The translations under genes and the position numbers were made by a program. A DNA stretch of 64,000 nucleotides, taken from contig CABHOV010000046.1 of the NCBI GenBank assembly GCA_902168185.1, positions 1 to 64,000 on the forward strand, given 5' to 3'. Position 1 is the stretch's first letter. Each line of letters opens with the position of its first letter. A model generated the notes under the pieces. The model was given only the letters and a program-made list of their open reading frames with translations. It did no database searches and had not been told where the DNA came from. This stretch comes from an uncultured Bacteroides sp. Its GTDB lineage: Bacteria; Bacteroidota; Bacteroidia; Cytophagales; Cyclobacteriaceae. Shown here in pieces: positions 45,235 to 53,274 of this stretch.

Positions 45235-45264
45235 TGGTTAAATTATGGGTTAAAACAGGGTTAA
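45235..45264 (-). promoter_or_regulatory. Three SARP-type heptamer direct repeats upstream of the PUL
   Basis: On the minus strand the heptamers TTAACCC, TTAACCC and TTAACCA are separated by 4 and 5 bases (periods 11 and 12), 112-141 bp upstream of the first PUL start codon. SARP activators bind heptamer direct repeats with about 4-bp spacers, in 11-bp periods. The membrane-spanning SARP-type protein encoded at the other end of the PUL is the proposed binder; this is inference. Confidence 0.55.
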
Positions 45265-45575
45265 TGGGCAAGAAAAAATTGTTAATCCTTAAAATTTGGC
45301 GTGTTTTCAAATATTCTTCCGACACGAAAGTTGGAAGGCTTGAATAAAAATGAATGGTGTATGACTGGAGTTTTTTGTTACCCAAGTTTCGGCATTCAAG
45401 AAGCCGAAAAAATTTCGAGGTCATGGAGGAGTTAATGGAGTGCTACCGGACTTTTGGTTTTCGACCGTCTAAAAAAACCATAACAAAAATCATGATTGAA
45501 GCTGTAGAAAAGTCAACGTAATGAACTTGGTATATTCTAACCTTTGGTCAATGTTAATCTAAAAACACACGAACC

Positions 45576-46037
45576 ATGAAAAACAAAACACTTCTGATGA
45601 TCATGCTAATGTTATTCGCATTATCATTCGCGAACGCTCAAGAGTCACAACAAAAAAGAGAGATGCCACCAAAGCATAGAGGCATGCATCCGCGCCTTCA
45701 GGCAGATGGAACAGTAGTCGATGATGATGGTAAGGCACTCGGCTCTATTAAGAATGGGAAAGTATGTGACGAGACCGGAAAAGTTATCGGTGTGATTGCC
45801 GGCCATGGTGACGTGACTACGGCAAGCGGAAAGGTAATTGCCAAGATGCAGAAAGATGGAACCTATAAATCCATGAAAGGCCATGTAGTTACAACGGATC
45901 CGGATGGCGTTGTAAAAGTAGCCGGAAAAGAAGTCGCTAAAGTCGAAGCGGGATATAAAGAGAAGGATCACGGATGTGTATTACATTGTTTCTTTAGCTC
46001 TAAAAATGAAGAAGCCACGGAAATCGATCACCACTAA
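45576..46037 (+). CDS. Secreted repeat protein with His/Cys-containing tail
   Basis: A 153-residue exported protein (signal peptide 1-21, ANAQE). The body is made of short beta-hairpin repeats with a V-x-D-x-x-G-K-x-(I/L)-G pattern: TVVDDDGKALGSIKNGKVCD, ETGKVIGVIAGHGDV, ASGKVIAKMQKDG and DGVVKVAGKEVAKVE. The tail KDHGCVLHCFFSSKNEEATE ends in DHH and could bind metal. I do not recognise a named family. It opens the copper-handling cluster on the same strand, so a periplasmic metal-related role is inferred from position and the Cys/His tail. Confidence 0.7.
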   Translation: MKNKTLLMIMLMLFALSFANAQESQQKREMPPKHRGMHPRLQADGTVVDDDGKALGSIKNGKVCDETGKVIGVIAGHGDVTTASGKVIAKMQKDGTYKSMKGHVVTTDPDGVVKVAGKEVAKVEAGYKEKDHGCVLHCFFSSKNEEATEIDHH

Positions 46038-46290
46038 ATGAATAGCCTCTCATAACCAGACGCTCCTGAAAACCAGTCGTGATGCTATATTAAAAAGTTG
46101 AAAATACACGTTCGTTTAAAATTCCTGAAGGAGGTGCCAGCAGTCTTTACGAGATAAAGGATGTTTTACCAGATATATGGTTGGACGCAAAAGCTCATAG
46201 CCTTTAAAGCATTTTCAAGGAATTTTATAATTCATTAATCTTAAAGTATAAATCTGAATTCAAAGAATTGCGTTAGATTTGAAATATCAG

Positions 46291-46698
46291 ATGCAAACAA
46301 TCCGTTCCATATCGGCCATATTGTTAGCCATCCTTGTGTTGGTTTCCTCCACCAGCTTTATAGTCGGCTTCCATATATGTATGGGCAAGATTCAGAATAT
46401 AGCATTGTTTACCAAAGCCGATAGCTGCGAAAAAGAAGAAAGCCTTCCCCCCTGTCATCGCCATCAGAAGGCACCATGCTGTGACGATGAAACGTTCTTC
46501 CATAAAGGCGACAACTTCAAAGCTTCAGTTGATCACATTTATATAGTTGCCCCCACTCCTATTGACGTTGAGCAACCTATGGTTCTGGTGTCAGAAATTA
46601 TTCCGGGCTCACCGATTGCTCAGTTCCGATATTACTACTACGATCCGCCTCTGCGATCTTGTGACCTGACGGTCGAGCATCAAGTTTTCTTAATCTGA
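46291..46698 (+). CDS. HYC_CC_PP-type copper-associated protein
   Basis: A 135-residue protein with an N-terminal TM or signal helix (about 5-26, SAILLAILVLVSSTSF). It shows the three features that give the Bacteroidota HYC_CC_PP family its name: an H-x-C motif (VGFHICMGK), a CC motif (KAPCCDDE) and a PP motif near the end (YYDPPLRS). Members usually lie upstream of heavy-metal efflux or TonB genes; here the CopB ATPase follows. The start was set at ATG 46291 rather than a TTG 12 bp upstream. A periplasmic copper-binding or relay role is inferred. Confidence 0.8.
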   Translation: MQTIRSISAILLAILVLVSSTSFIVGFHICMGKIQNIALFTKADSCEKEESLPPCHRHQKAPCCDDETFFHKGDNFKASVDHIYIVAPTPIDVEQPMVLVSEIIPGSPIAQFRYYYYDPPLRSCDLTVEHQVFLI

Positions 46699-46716
46699 TT
46701 TTTTCCATTCTGTTTC

Positions 46717-46736
46717 GAAGGGAAGTCTTTCCCTTC
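46717..46736. terminator. Short hairpin after the HYC_CC_PP gene
   Basis: GAAGGGAA (46717-46724) and TTCCCTTC (46729-46736) form a perfect 8-bp stem with a 4-base loop, 19 bp after the stop codon. A second small dyad TCGCTA/TAGCGA follows near 46743-46759. There is no T-run after it, so strength is uncertain. Confidence 0.4.
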
Positions 46737-46782
46737 CTGTAATCGCTATGCCTTAGCGAATGCATTGATTCACTTTATATTT

Positions 46783-46831
46783 TCATTTCAAGTCATGATC
46801 GAAAGTCAAATGTCTTTCCTGTTTGAAATGA
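46783..46831. promoter_or_regulatory. Inverted repeat upstream of the copper ATPase gene
   Basis: TCATTTCAA (46783-46791) and TTGAAATGA (46823-46831) are perfect 9-bp arms, 31 bp apart, ending 68 bp before the CopB start. AAGTCA occurs twice between and beside them (46790 and 46803). This may be a binding region for the AraC-type regulator encoded downstream; no direct evidence. Confidence 0.3.
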
Positions 46832-46898
46832 CAAGCAATTGAATCAGCCCAAAAGATATACATCAAACTGCATTTTCAAAATCATATATCCATAGCAT

Positions 46899-49076
46899 AT
46901 GACACACGAACATCATCATCAGCAATATACCTGTCCAATGCATCCAGAAATTGTGAAGGATGCTCCCGGTCAATGTCCAAAGTGCGGCATGACTCTCGTT
47001 CCATTGAAAACAGAGATGAAAGAGAAAGAGAAAAAGAAAGAGGAAGAGAAAAAGAAAGAACACAGTGTACCGCATGATCATCATGGAATGTCCTCAGATA
47101 AATCAATGGAAGGAAAACACGATCATCATGCAGGTGGTGGACATGCCCATCATGCAGGAATGATTGATGATTTTAAAAAGCGTTTCTATGTTGTGTTAAT
47201 CCTAACGATCCCCATCATAGCCTTATCGCCCATGATACAACACTGGCTGAATGTGGACTGGACATTTGCAGGATCAAACTATATTTTGCTTGCACTCTCT
47301 TCTATCGTTTTCTTTTACGGTGGCTGGCCCTTTCTTACCGGGTTTGTTAGCGAAGTAAAGTCAAAGATATTGGGTATGATGACGTTGGTAGCAGTAGCAA
47401 TTACCGTTGCCTATATATATAGTGTTGCCATTATTATGGGATTGGAAGGAATGGATTTCTTCTGGGAACTGGCAACGCTGATTCTGATTATGCTCCTTGG
47501 CCATTGGATCGAAATGAAGTCCATCATGAGCGCGTCTAAAGAACTGGAACTTCTTGTCCAGTTAATGCCAGCCGAAGCACACCTGGTTCATGGAGATCAT
47601 GTGATGGATGTTAAAACTGATACCCTCAAGGCTAACGATATCATTCTCATCAAGCCCGGTGAAAAAATATCAGCGGATGGTGAAATCATCGATGGTCAAA
47701 GTTTTCTGAACGAGTCCATGCTTACGGGCGAGTCCAAGCCGGTTGAAAAAGATAAAGGTGATAAAGTGATCGCGGGTTCTATCAATGGTGAAGGATCATT
47801 GAAAGTTAAAGTAACACACGGTACAAAAGATTCATACCTCGCGCAGGTAATCAAACTTGTGCAGGATGCTCAGGATGCAAAATCAAAAACGCAGCTTCTT
47901 GCTGATCAGGCTGCGAAATGGCTTACCATCATCGCGCTCGTTTCTGGCGCGCTTACCTTCATTACCTGGCTGGTGATTGGTAAAGATCTCGCATTCGCTA
48001 TGGAGCGCATGGTTACTGTTATCGTGATCTGTTGTCCTCACGCGTTGGGTCTTGCTGTTCCCCTTGTTGTGGCCAGGTCTACGGCAATTTCTGCCAAGAG
48101 CGGATTGCTGATCAAAGACAGAACAGCATTCGAAAATTCCAGAAAAATTTCGACACTGGTTTTCGACAAGACCGGCACACTTACCCGGGGAGAATTTAAC
48201 GTTGTACGCTTTGAGTCCTTAGACTATATCTATAGCAAAGAACAAATACTAAATCTTGCAGCATCGCTTGAAGGAAACTCCGAGCATCCTATAGCCACCG
48301 GTATAATTCGAAAATCGAAAGAGCTCAATCAAAAGCTGATGTCATTGGAAAATTTTAAAGCCATCACAGGCAAAGGCATCGAAGCAACGGTGGATGGAAA
48401 GGACATAAAAGTTGTTAGCCCGGGTTATTTGCGCGAGAATATATTAGATGTTGATGTAAAATCTTCACAAGCAGAAACCATTGTCTTCGTAGTGATCAAT
48501 AACAAAGTCGCAGGCTTTGTTGCTCTTGCCGATGAAGTACGACCTGAGTCTGCTGAGGCCATCCGGGTTCTCCGCTCTCAAAACATTAAGACACTTCTTC
48601 TTACCGGTGATAATAAAGAAGTCGCGAAAACAGTAAGTGATTCGTTGGCCATGGATGGCTTCATCGCTGAAGTTCTTCCTCATCAGAAACTTGAGAAAAT
48701 AAAAGAACTTCAAAGTAAAGGTGAATTTGTAGCCATGACGGGTGATGGTGTAAATGATGCACCTGCCCTTGCCCAAGCTGATGTAGGAATTGCCGTTGGC
48801 TCCGGCTCCGATATCGCTGCGGAGACTTCAGATATAGTGCTCGTGAACAGCAATCCGCGAGACGTTGCCAATCTCATTCTGTTCGGGAAAGCCACCTATA
48901 GGAAAATGATTCAGAATCTGGCATGGGCTACAGGGTATAATGTAGTTGCTATGCCGCTTGCCGCAGGTATACTCTATAATGCCGGAGTTATGCTGAGTCC
49001 TGCTATGGGCGCAGTGCTGATGAGTGTAAGCACGGTAGTGGTAGCGATCAATGCAAGAATGTTGAGAATCAAATAG
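46899..49076 (+). CDS. copB: Copper-translocating P1B-type ATPase, CopB class
   Basis: A 725-residue inner-membrane pump. The N-terminus has a heavy-metal-binding domain (about 10-34, YTCPMHPEIVKD with CPKCGMTLVPL), then a highly charged Lys/Glu linker and a His-rich stretch (about 60-88). Catalytic parts are TGES (MLTGESKPVEKDKGD), the metal-site motif CPH at 379-381 (ICCPHALGLAVPL), the phosphorylated D423 in DKTGTLT, the HP motif in SEHPIATG, and MTGDGVNDAPALAQADVGIA. CPH instead of CPC marks the P1B-3 (CopB) class, which exports Cu(II)/Ag. The AraC regulator follows with a 1-base overlap. Confidence 0.94.
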   Translation: MTHEHHHQQYTCPMHPEIVKDAPGQCPKCGMTLVPLKTEMKEKEKKKEEEKKKEHSVPHDHHGMSSDKSMEGKHDHHAGGGHAHHAGMIDDFKKRFYVVLILTIPIIALSPMIQHWLNVDWTFAGSNYILLALSSIVFFYGGWPFLTGFVSEVKSKILGMMTLVAVAITVAYIYSVAIIMGLEGMDFFWELATLILIMLLGHWIEMKSIMSASKELELLVQLMPAEAHLVHGDHVMDVKTDTLKANDIILIKPGEKISADGEIIDGQSFLNESMLTGESKPVEKDKGDKVIAGSINGEGSLKVKVTHGTKDSYLAQVIKLVQDAQDAKSKTQLLADQAAKWLTIIALVSGALTFITWLVIGKDLAFAMERMVTVIVICCPHALGLAVPLVVARSTAISAKSGLLIKDRTAFENSRKISTLVFDKTGTLTRGEFNVVRFESLDYIYSKEQILNLAASLEGNSEHPIATGIIRKSKELNQKLMSLENFKAITGKGIEATVDGKDIKVVSPGYLRENILDVDVKSSQAETIVFVVINNKVAGFVALADEVRPESAEAIRVLRSQNIKTLLLTGDNKEVAKTVSDSLAMDGFIAEVLPHQKLEKIKELQSKGEFVAMTGDGVNDAPALAQADVGIAVGSGSDIAAETSDIVLVNSNPRDVANLILFGKATYRKMIQNLAWATGYNVVAMPLAAGILYNAGVMLSPAMGAVLMSVSTVVVAINARMLRIK
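47018..47060 (+). repeat. 43-base purine-only tract inside copB
   Basis: This stretch contains only A and G and encodes the Lys/Glu-rich linker (KEKEKKKEEEKKKE) between the metal-binding domain and the His-rich stretch. Simple purine repeats like this can slip in replication, and the encoded linker length may vary between strains. Confidence 0.7.
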
Positions 49077-49810
49077 TGGTGAAAAAGAATCTCAACTATA
49101 TTAAACTATACAACGAGCTGTTCATCCTATACGGACAGAACCTGACGCTTAAATCACATGCAAACCATGGGATAAAGTTAATCTTGTGTGCTGAGGAAGT
49201 AACCGTTGTACATGATCGAAGACTCTATAAATCAAAGGGGCTGATTTTAAAGTCAGACCTCACACTCTGGATTAAACCCAACCACCACATAGGCATTTCA
49301 ATTTTCATTGATCCGGAAACGGAAATAGGACAAGTCATTGGCGTTCTGTTTAAAACAAACAAAATCATTAAAATTGACGGTGCCCTCACCGCTACGCTGT
49401 TTGAATTCTTCCATAATGTTATCGAAAACCACGCGACAGAAGCAGATATAAAAAAATATTTGCAGCATGTATTTGGCCAATCGATCACGAGTTACCGAAA
49501 ACTTGATACACGCATTGAACTTGTTATATCGCATATCATACAAGCACAAAGCACTCCTGTCCAATTCAATGCGTTACTGGAGTTGAGTTCGCTCTCGGCA
49601 AGCAGGCTGATTCATTTGTTCAAGAAAGAAGTTGGTATACCCATGCGCAGATATATACTTTGGTGTAAAATGAAAAGAGCACTGGCAGCAATTGCTTCCG
49701 GTGCAAACATCAAAAAGGCAGCAAGCATCGCTGGCTTTACAGACGCTGCACATTTTAACCGGACGTTTCTGTCGATGTTTGGTAATTCACCTTCAAACCT
49801 CCTCAAATAA
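49076..49810 (+). CDS. AraC-family regulator of the copper cluster
   Basis: A 244-residue protein with a C-terminal AraC DNA-binding domain (about 145-244): VQFNALLELSSLSASRLIHL (first HTH) and AAIASGANIKKAASIAGFTD with AAHFNRTFLSMFGNSPSNLL (second HTH). The N-terminal part (about 10-125) is beta-rich, cupin-like in outline (HANHGIKLILCAEEVTVVHD, IKPNHHIGISIFIDPE), and has several His but no clear metal site. It starts with GTG overlapping the last base of the copB stop; a second GTG follows directly. Tight coupling to copB suggests it regulates the copper cluster. Confidence 0.85.
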   Translation: MVKKNLNYIKLYNELFILYGQNLTLKSHANHGIKLILCAEEVTVVHDRRLYKSKGLILKSDLTLWIKPNHHIGISIFIDPETEIGQVIGVLFKTNKIIKIDGALTATLFEFFHNVIENHATEADIKKYLQHVFGQSITSYRKLDTRIELVISHIIQAQSTPVQFNALLELSSLSASRLIHLFKKEVGIPMRRYILWCKMKRALAAIASGANIKKAASIAGFTDAAHFNRTFLSMFGNSPSNLLK

Positions 49811-49986
49811 AATATACTGTGGCGTTTGTTTGTTGACGTATTGCCGCACCCTGCCGCTATAGTTCATTTTCATGTATAGCACGGCTAACTTCCTTGTATG
49901 TATCTGCTACGGCTTATCATAAAAATCAGGGCACGAAGTTTATAGAATTCATAAAAATTGAATTTTAAACTTTAACGAAACTGATT

Positions 49987-50616
49987 ATGATACTTAAAAA
50001 CGGTTTACGGTATATATACATGCTGGTTTGCGCGCTTGCGTTCACAGCCTGCGATGATGATGAGAACGGGCTTGAAACCCAAGATCATGACGACAACGAG
50101 ATGATGGCCATTATGCATGACATGAGCGCAGAGATGGACGCCATGACGATGACGAAAGATGCAGATCATGATTTTGCAATGATGATGAAGATGCACCATC
50201 AGGGCGCTATTAACATGGGGAACAAAGAGCTTGAAGAAGGTGATGACGCTACCATTAAAGCACTGGCGCAAACCATGATCACCATGCAACAAGCGGAAAT
50301 CCAAGAGCTGCAAGCATTCCTGGATACACACACCGCAGAAGCGTCAGCAGAAGGTGAAATGTGGGACATGGAGGCGATGGCTGCGATGGAGCGAATGAAT
50401 AAAAATGCAGACCTCGAAGTGTTAACCGGAGATGCTGATCATGACATGGCTATACTCATGATCGACCACCATCAAAGTGCAATGGACATGGCGCAATCGC
50501 TTTTACACCACGGTCATCATGAAGAACTAAAGGCAATGGCTACGAAGATGATTGACGATCAGACCAAAGAGATTAAACAGTTGCAAGACTGGTTGCTTGA
50601 AAATAAAAATTACTAA
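49987..50616 (+). CDS. DUF305 lipoprotein with two His/Met-rich repeats
   Basis: A 209-residue lipoprotein (lipobox AFTACDDDEN, C about 22). It has two ferritin-like DUF305 helical units: KDADHDFAMMMKMHHQGAIN and GDADHDMAILMIDHHQSAMD, each followed by a helix ending in a second acidic/His site (TMQQAEIQELQAFLD, DDQTKEIKQLQDWLLE). DUF305 proteins occur with copper-resistance genes and the HH/Met pattern suggests copper binding. Very Met-rich (MMAIMHDMSAEMDAMTMTK). It lies after the copB-AraC pair and before a second DUF305 gene, so a periplasmic or surface copper-binding role is inferred. Confidence 0.9.
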   Translation: MILKNGLRYIYMLVCALAFTACDDDENGLETQDHDDNEMMAIMHDMSAEMDAMTMTKDADHDFAMMMKMHHQGAINMGNKELEEGDDATIKALAQTMITMQQAEIQELQAFLDTHTAEASAEGEMWDMEAMAAMERMNKNADLEVLTGDADHDMAILMIDHHQSAMDMAQSLLHHGHHEELKAMATKMIDDQTKEIKQLQDWLLENKNY

Positions 50617-50645
50617 TTGATACTACTAGTTAGTCAGGATTGAAA

Positions 50646-51122
50646 ATGGAGCACTCGACTGAGCACATGCATGCGAAGCATTACCGGGTATTGCTTGTCA
50701 TGGGTATAGTATCTTTTGCCTGCATGTATATACTCATGTACGCGATGGTTAACGAATTTGCAAATGTATATACAAATGTAAATCAGTTCTACATGGCCGG
50801 TATGATGGCTATGCCGATGCTGATCATTGAGGTGCTTTTAATGAAGCAGATGTACACCAATAAAAAGCTTAACATGTTGGTGATTGTAATCAGTAGCCTC
50901 GCCCTTATAGGTTTCTATATGGCAATAAGGAAACAGGTTGGTGTTACCGACAGGCAATTTCTGAAGTCAATGATTCCGCATCATGCCGGTGCAATACTGA
51001 TGTGCAACGATGCAAACATCACTGATCCTGAAATCAAAAAACTATGTGAAGAAATTATTGCCAGCCAGGAAAAAGAGATTGCTCAAATGAAAGCGAAATT
51101 GAAGGAGCTTGATGAAAAGTAA
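50646..51122 (+). CDS. Membrane-anchored DUF305 protein
   Basis: A 158-residue protein with three predicted TMs (about 15-37, 48-68, 76-93) and a C-terminal DUF305-type helical unit: VTDRQFLKSMIPHHAGAILM with CNDANITDPEIKKLCEEIIA and QEKEIAQMKAKLKE. The N-terminus MEHSTEHMHAKHY is His/Met-rich. The start was set at ATG 50646 rather than the TTG 6 bp upstream. It follows the DUF305 lipoprotein by 29 bp and is probably co-transcribed; together they could pass copper between membrane and periplasm, which is inference. Confidence 0.85.
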   Translation: MEHSTEHMHAKHYRVLLVMGIVSFACMYILMYAMVNEFANVYTNVNQFYMAGMMAMPMLIIEVLLMKQMYTNKKLNMLVIVISSLALIGFYMAIRKQVGVTDRQFLKSMIPHHAGAILMCNDANITDPEIKKLCEEIIASQEKEIAQMKAKLKELDEK

Positions 51123-51175
51123 ACTCAGAAGATTCGCTTCAAAGCTGCAAGAATGCTTAGAGAGAAAAAATAAAA

Positions 51176-52168
51176 TCACACCACCTTACCAGTCTCGAAT
51201 AAGACTTTTTTGAGTTGATCTATATGCTTTTCAAGTTCGGCAATTCGCTGCTTGTATTGCCTTTGCATATTCGGGCCTTTGACACGGTTTGCTTTTGCAG
51301 CTATACCGGCAAGCAAATTTCTTCTCTCTTCTATAATTCTCAAGGCTGTCCACAATGCAGATTCAGTTGTACTTTCCATCGCGTTGAGCAATCCGCCTTC
51401 CGTAAACGCATGGCCTACATGACATCTATAGTTTGTTTCTCCGTTCGATTTAATTTCCCAAAGACCACCACCACAATCTGGGCAACTATATACACTGTGG
51501 GTTCCAATGTCTTTAAGATCGTCAATTCCAATATGAACACTCTCCGCTATGCGCGCTTCAATTATAAGTTCTTCCGGCACTTTGCCTTTTTTCCGCGGCT
51601 TTGCGCTAGTCACCTTAATCGCGTTTCCCATCTTCTCAACCGGTATAGAAAAGTCGGGCTTCAAATGTCGGGTAACAGCCAATGGCATATCCGGATATTT
51701 TGCTTCTTCCGGTTGCTGAATGATGCAAACTCCTCCAGATCTCTTTATAGCCATCATTCCGGAAGCGCCATCCTCCAGGAGTCCACTGAGTACTATACCA
51801 ATTACCGATGAATTATAGGCGACCGCTGCAGACCGAAATAAAGCATCAATCGAGGGACGATAGCGATTCTCCATCGGTCCTCTGCCCAGCAGGATCTCAT
51901 CACTCTTGAGCATCATGTGATGGTCGGGTGGTGCAACATAAATGTGACCTGTCTTTATCTTTTCCTTGTGATGAGGAATCTTGCATGTAAAGGTCGTGTG
52001 TTTTTGAAGTCTCGCTACCAGCAGATCGCCAATAGACCGCTTCGTAAGGTGCAATACGACAAACACGGCAATGTTCAAATCCGGAGTAAGCGAGTCGAAG
52101 AATTCAGTCAATGCAACAGAGCCTCCCGCTGATGCACCGACAACCACTATAAATCTACGTTTGGCCAT
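51176..52168 (-). CDS. CheB-type methylesterase without receiver domain
   Basis: A 330-residue cytoplasmic protein. The CheB methylesterase domain (about 5-185) has the triad S13 (VVGASAGGS), H40 (VVLHLT) and D133 (LSGLLEDGASGMMAIK), plus the family phrase HIYVAPPDHHMML. No receiver domain precedes it, so control is not through a standard CheB receiver. A C-terminal zinc-ribbon-like part holds CPDCGGGLW and CHVGHAF, followed by a coiled coil (RIAELEKHIDQLKKVLF). Such CheB-like proteins are common in soil Bacteroidota outside chemotaxis operons; no chemotaxis gene is nearby. It is convergent with the DUF305 genes. Confidence 0.9.
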   Translation of the reverse strand: MAKRRFIVVVGASAGGSVALTEFFDSLTPDLNIAVFVVLHLTKRSIGDLLVARLQKHTTFTCKIPHHKEKIKTGHIYVAPPDHHMMLKSDEILLGRGPMENRYRPSIDALFRSAAVAYNSSVIGIVLSGLLEDGASGMMAIKRSGGVCIIQQPEEAKYPDMPLAVTRHLKPDFSIPVEKMGNAIKVTSAKPRKKGKVPEELIIEARIAESVHIGIDDLKDIGTHSVYSCPDCGGGLWEIKSNGETNYRCHVGHAFTEGGLLNAMESTTESALWTALRIIEERRNLLAGIAAKANRVKGPNMQRQYKQRIAELEKHIDQLKKVLFETGKVV

Positions 52169-52297
52169 AAGACTCGGAGTGTGTAAAAATAATGCCTGAA
52201 AGCAGACCGAACTTATAGAGCAGGCTATATCAAATTGAGAGTGCGCAGTTGAAGTAATGTGACTGCATTAAATCCAAATCAAAAATAACGGCTCTAT

Positions 52298-52327
52298 TTT
52301 GTGAATTAGGATTATCGGCTATTTTTA
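52298..52327 (+). promoter_or_regulatory. Possible promoter of the DUF4240 gene
   Basis: TTTG (52298-52301) and TATTTTTA (52320-52327) are 18 bp apart and differ from the Bacteroidota consensus TTTG-n19/20-TAnnTTTG by one base in the second box and one base in spacing. It lies about 90 bp upstream of the gene. An AT-rich stretch of TATA words follows. Confidence 0.35.
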
Positions 52328-52414
52328 CGAGTATATATCAATATAGTATACGCATATATTGCTTAAAATAAAGTTATCCTATTTCATCATTTATCGAACC
52401 CTAAACCTATCGCT

Positions 52415-52990
52415 ATGGCATCCCCTCTAAAAAATGATACCCCAATGGAAAAGACCGCAGAAATGCTGGACGAAGACCGCTATTGGGCCATGATCCAACA
52501 GGCGCAAGACTCTACCGAAGACCTGGACGAAATGGAAGAACAACTGATCGAAGAAGTAGAAAAACTGACGCCTAAAGAAATGGTAGGCTTCTACCTGCGC
52601 ACTCATTATTTAACGTACAAAGCGTATACCTCTGAATTATGGTGTGCAGGGTATATCGTTAATGGCGGCTGCTCTGATGATGGCTTTGAATACTTCAGAC
52701 TCTGGTTAATATCAGCAGGAAAAGAAATTTACTATAAAGCTCTAGCCAATCCGGATTCATTGGTAGAGGTTGTGGAAGCCAACAATGATACCTATGACTT
52801 CGAAGCGCTGACATATGTACCGCTGACTGCTTTTTCAAATAAAACAGGCCTGGACTTATACGACTATGTTGATGACGAAAACTTCAAATACCGGGGCGAA
52901 ACTGAAATGGAATTTACCTGGGAAGAAGAAGACGTGGAGAGTCAGCAGAAAATCTGTCCGAAGTTGTATGCAATGTTTGCGGACGATTAG
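52415..52990 (+). CDS. DUF4240-domain protein
   Basis: A 191-residue acidic cytoplasmic protein matching DUF4240: DEDRYWAMIQQAQDSTED, LIEEVEKLTPKEMVGFYLRT, then the typical GGCSDDGFEYFRLWLISAGK and YKALANPDSLVEVVEAN. DUF4240 proteins are widely scattered and have no known activity; they often lie near polymorphic toxin or immunity loci as possible immunity proteins, but no toxin is next to this one. It is a single gene, flanked by a possible promoter and by a terminator about 100 bp downstream. Confidence 0.85.
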   Translation: MASPLKNDTPMEKTAEMLDEDRYWAMIQQAQDSTEDLDEMEEQLIEEVEKLTPKEMVGFYLRTHYLTYKAYTSELWCAGYIVNGGCSDDGFEYFRLWLISAGKEIYYKALANPDSLVEVVEANNDTYDFEALTYVPLTAFSNKTGLDLYDYVDDENFKYRGETEMEFTWEEEDVESQQKICPKLYAMFADD

Positions 52991-53085
52991 CTATATATAG
53001 CACTGCTACCCGTTACGATTATACTATAGGAGATATAAACTGATATTCAAACAAGTATATTTTTTACACCTATAACGTATTCTAT

Positions 53086-53116
53086 TGATGTGCCTTCTGG
53101 CACATCATCTTTTGAA
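53086..53116 (+). terminator. Rho-independent terminator
   Basis: TGATGTGCC (53086-53094) and GGCACATCA (53099-53107) form a perfect 9-bp stem with a TTCT loop, followed by TCTTTTG. It lies about 95 bp after the DUF4240 gene and ahead of the next lipoprotein gene. Confidence 0.75.
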
Positions 53117-53274
53117 AATATACTCCGTATCAACATATACATGCGGCTGATATATATACAGTGCATGCCAACCTTCAAACTGCATAACGCAGTGATCACA
53201 AGCATTGGTACCCAAAAAGGTAATGGATAGTTTTATCCAGGCACAATATCTTCGCTAGATAAATAAAATCCCCC

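Larger units (their letters stand above)
45124..45575. other. Divergent intergenic region controlling PUL and copper cluster
   Basis: This 450-bp stretch has no credible gene; a 66-codon leftward open frame at 45224-45424 covers the repeats and has no family likeness. It carries the heptamer repeats at 45235-45264, the inverted repeat at 45201-45223, and one further GGTTAA at 45143-45148. The right part must hold the promoter of the secreted repeat protein, but no clear TAnnTTTG box was found. Confidence 0.6.

Noticed and set aside
46863-47084. Leftward open frame with a long Phe/Leu repeat
   Set aside because: It is the reverse of the purine tract in copB; the apparent TM segment is an artefact of that simple repeat.
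51215-51811. 198-codon open frame opposite the CheB gene
   Set aside because: It is antisense to a clear CheB domain and its protein is Phe/Arg/Tyr-rich with no motif; it is a shadow of the real gene.
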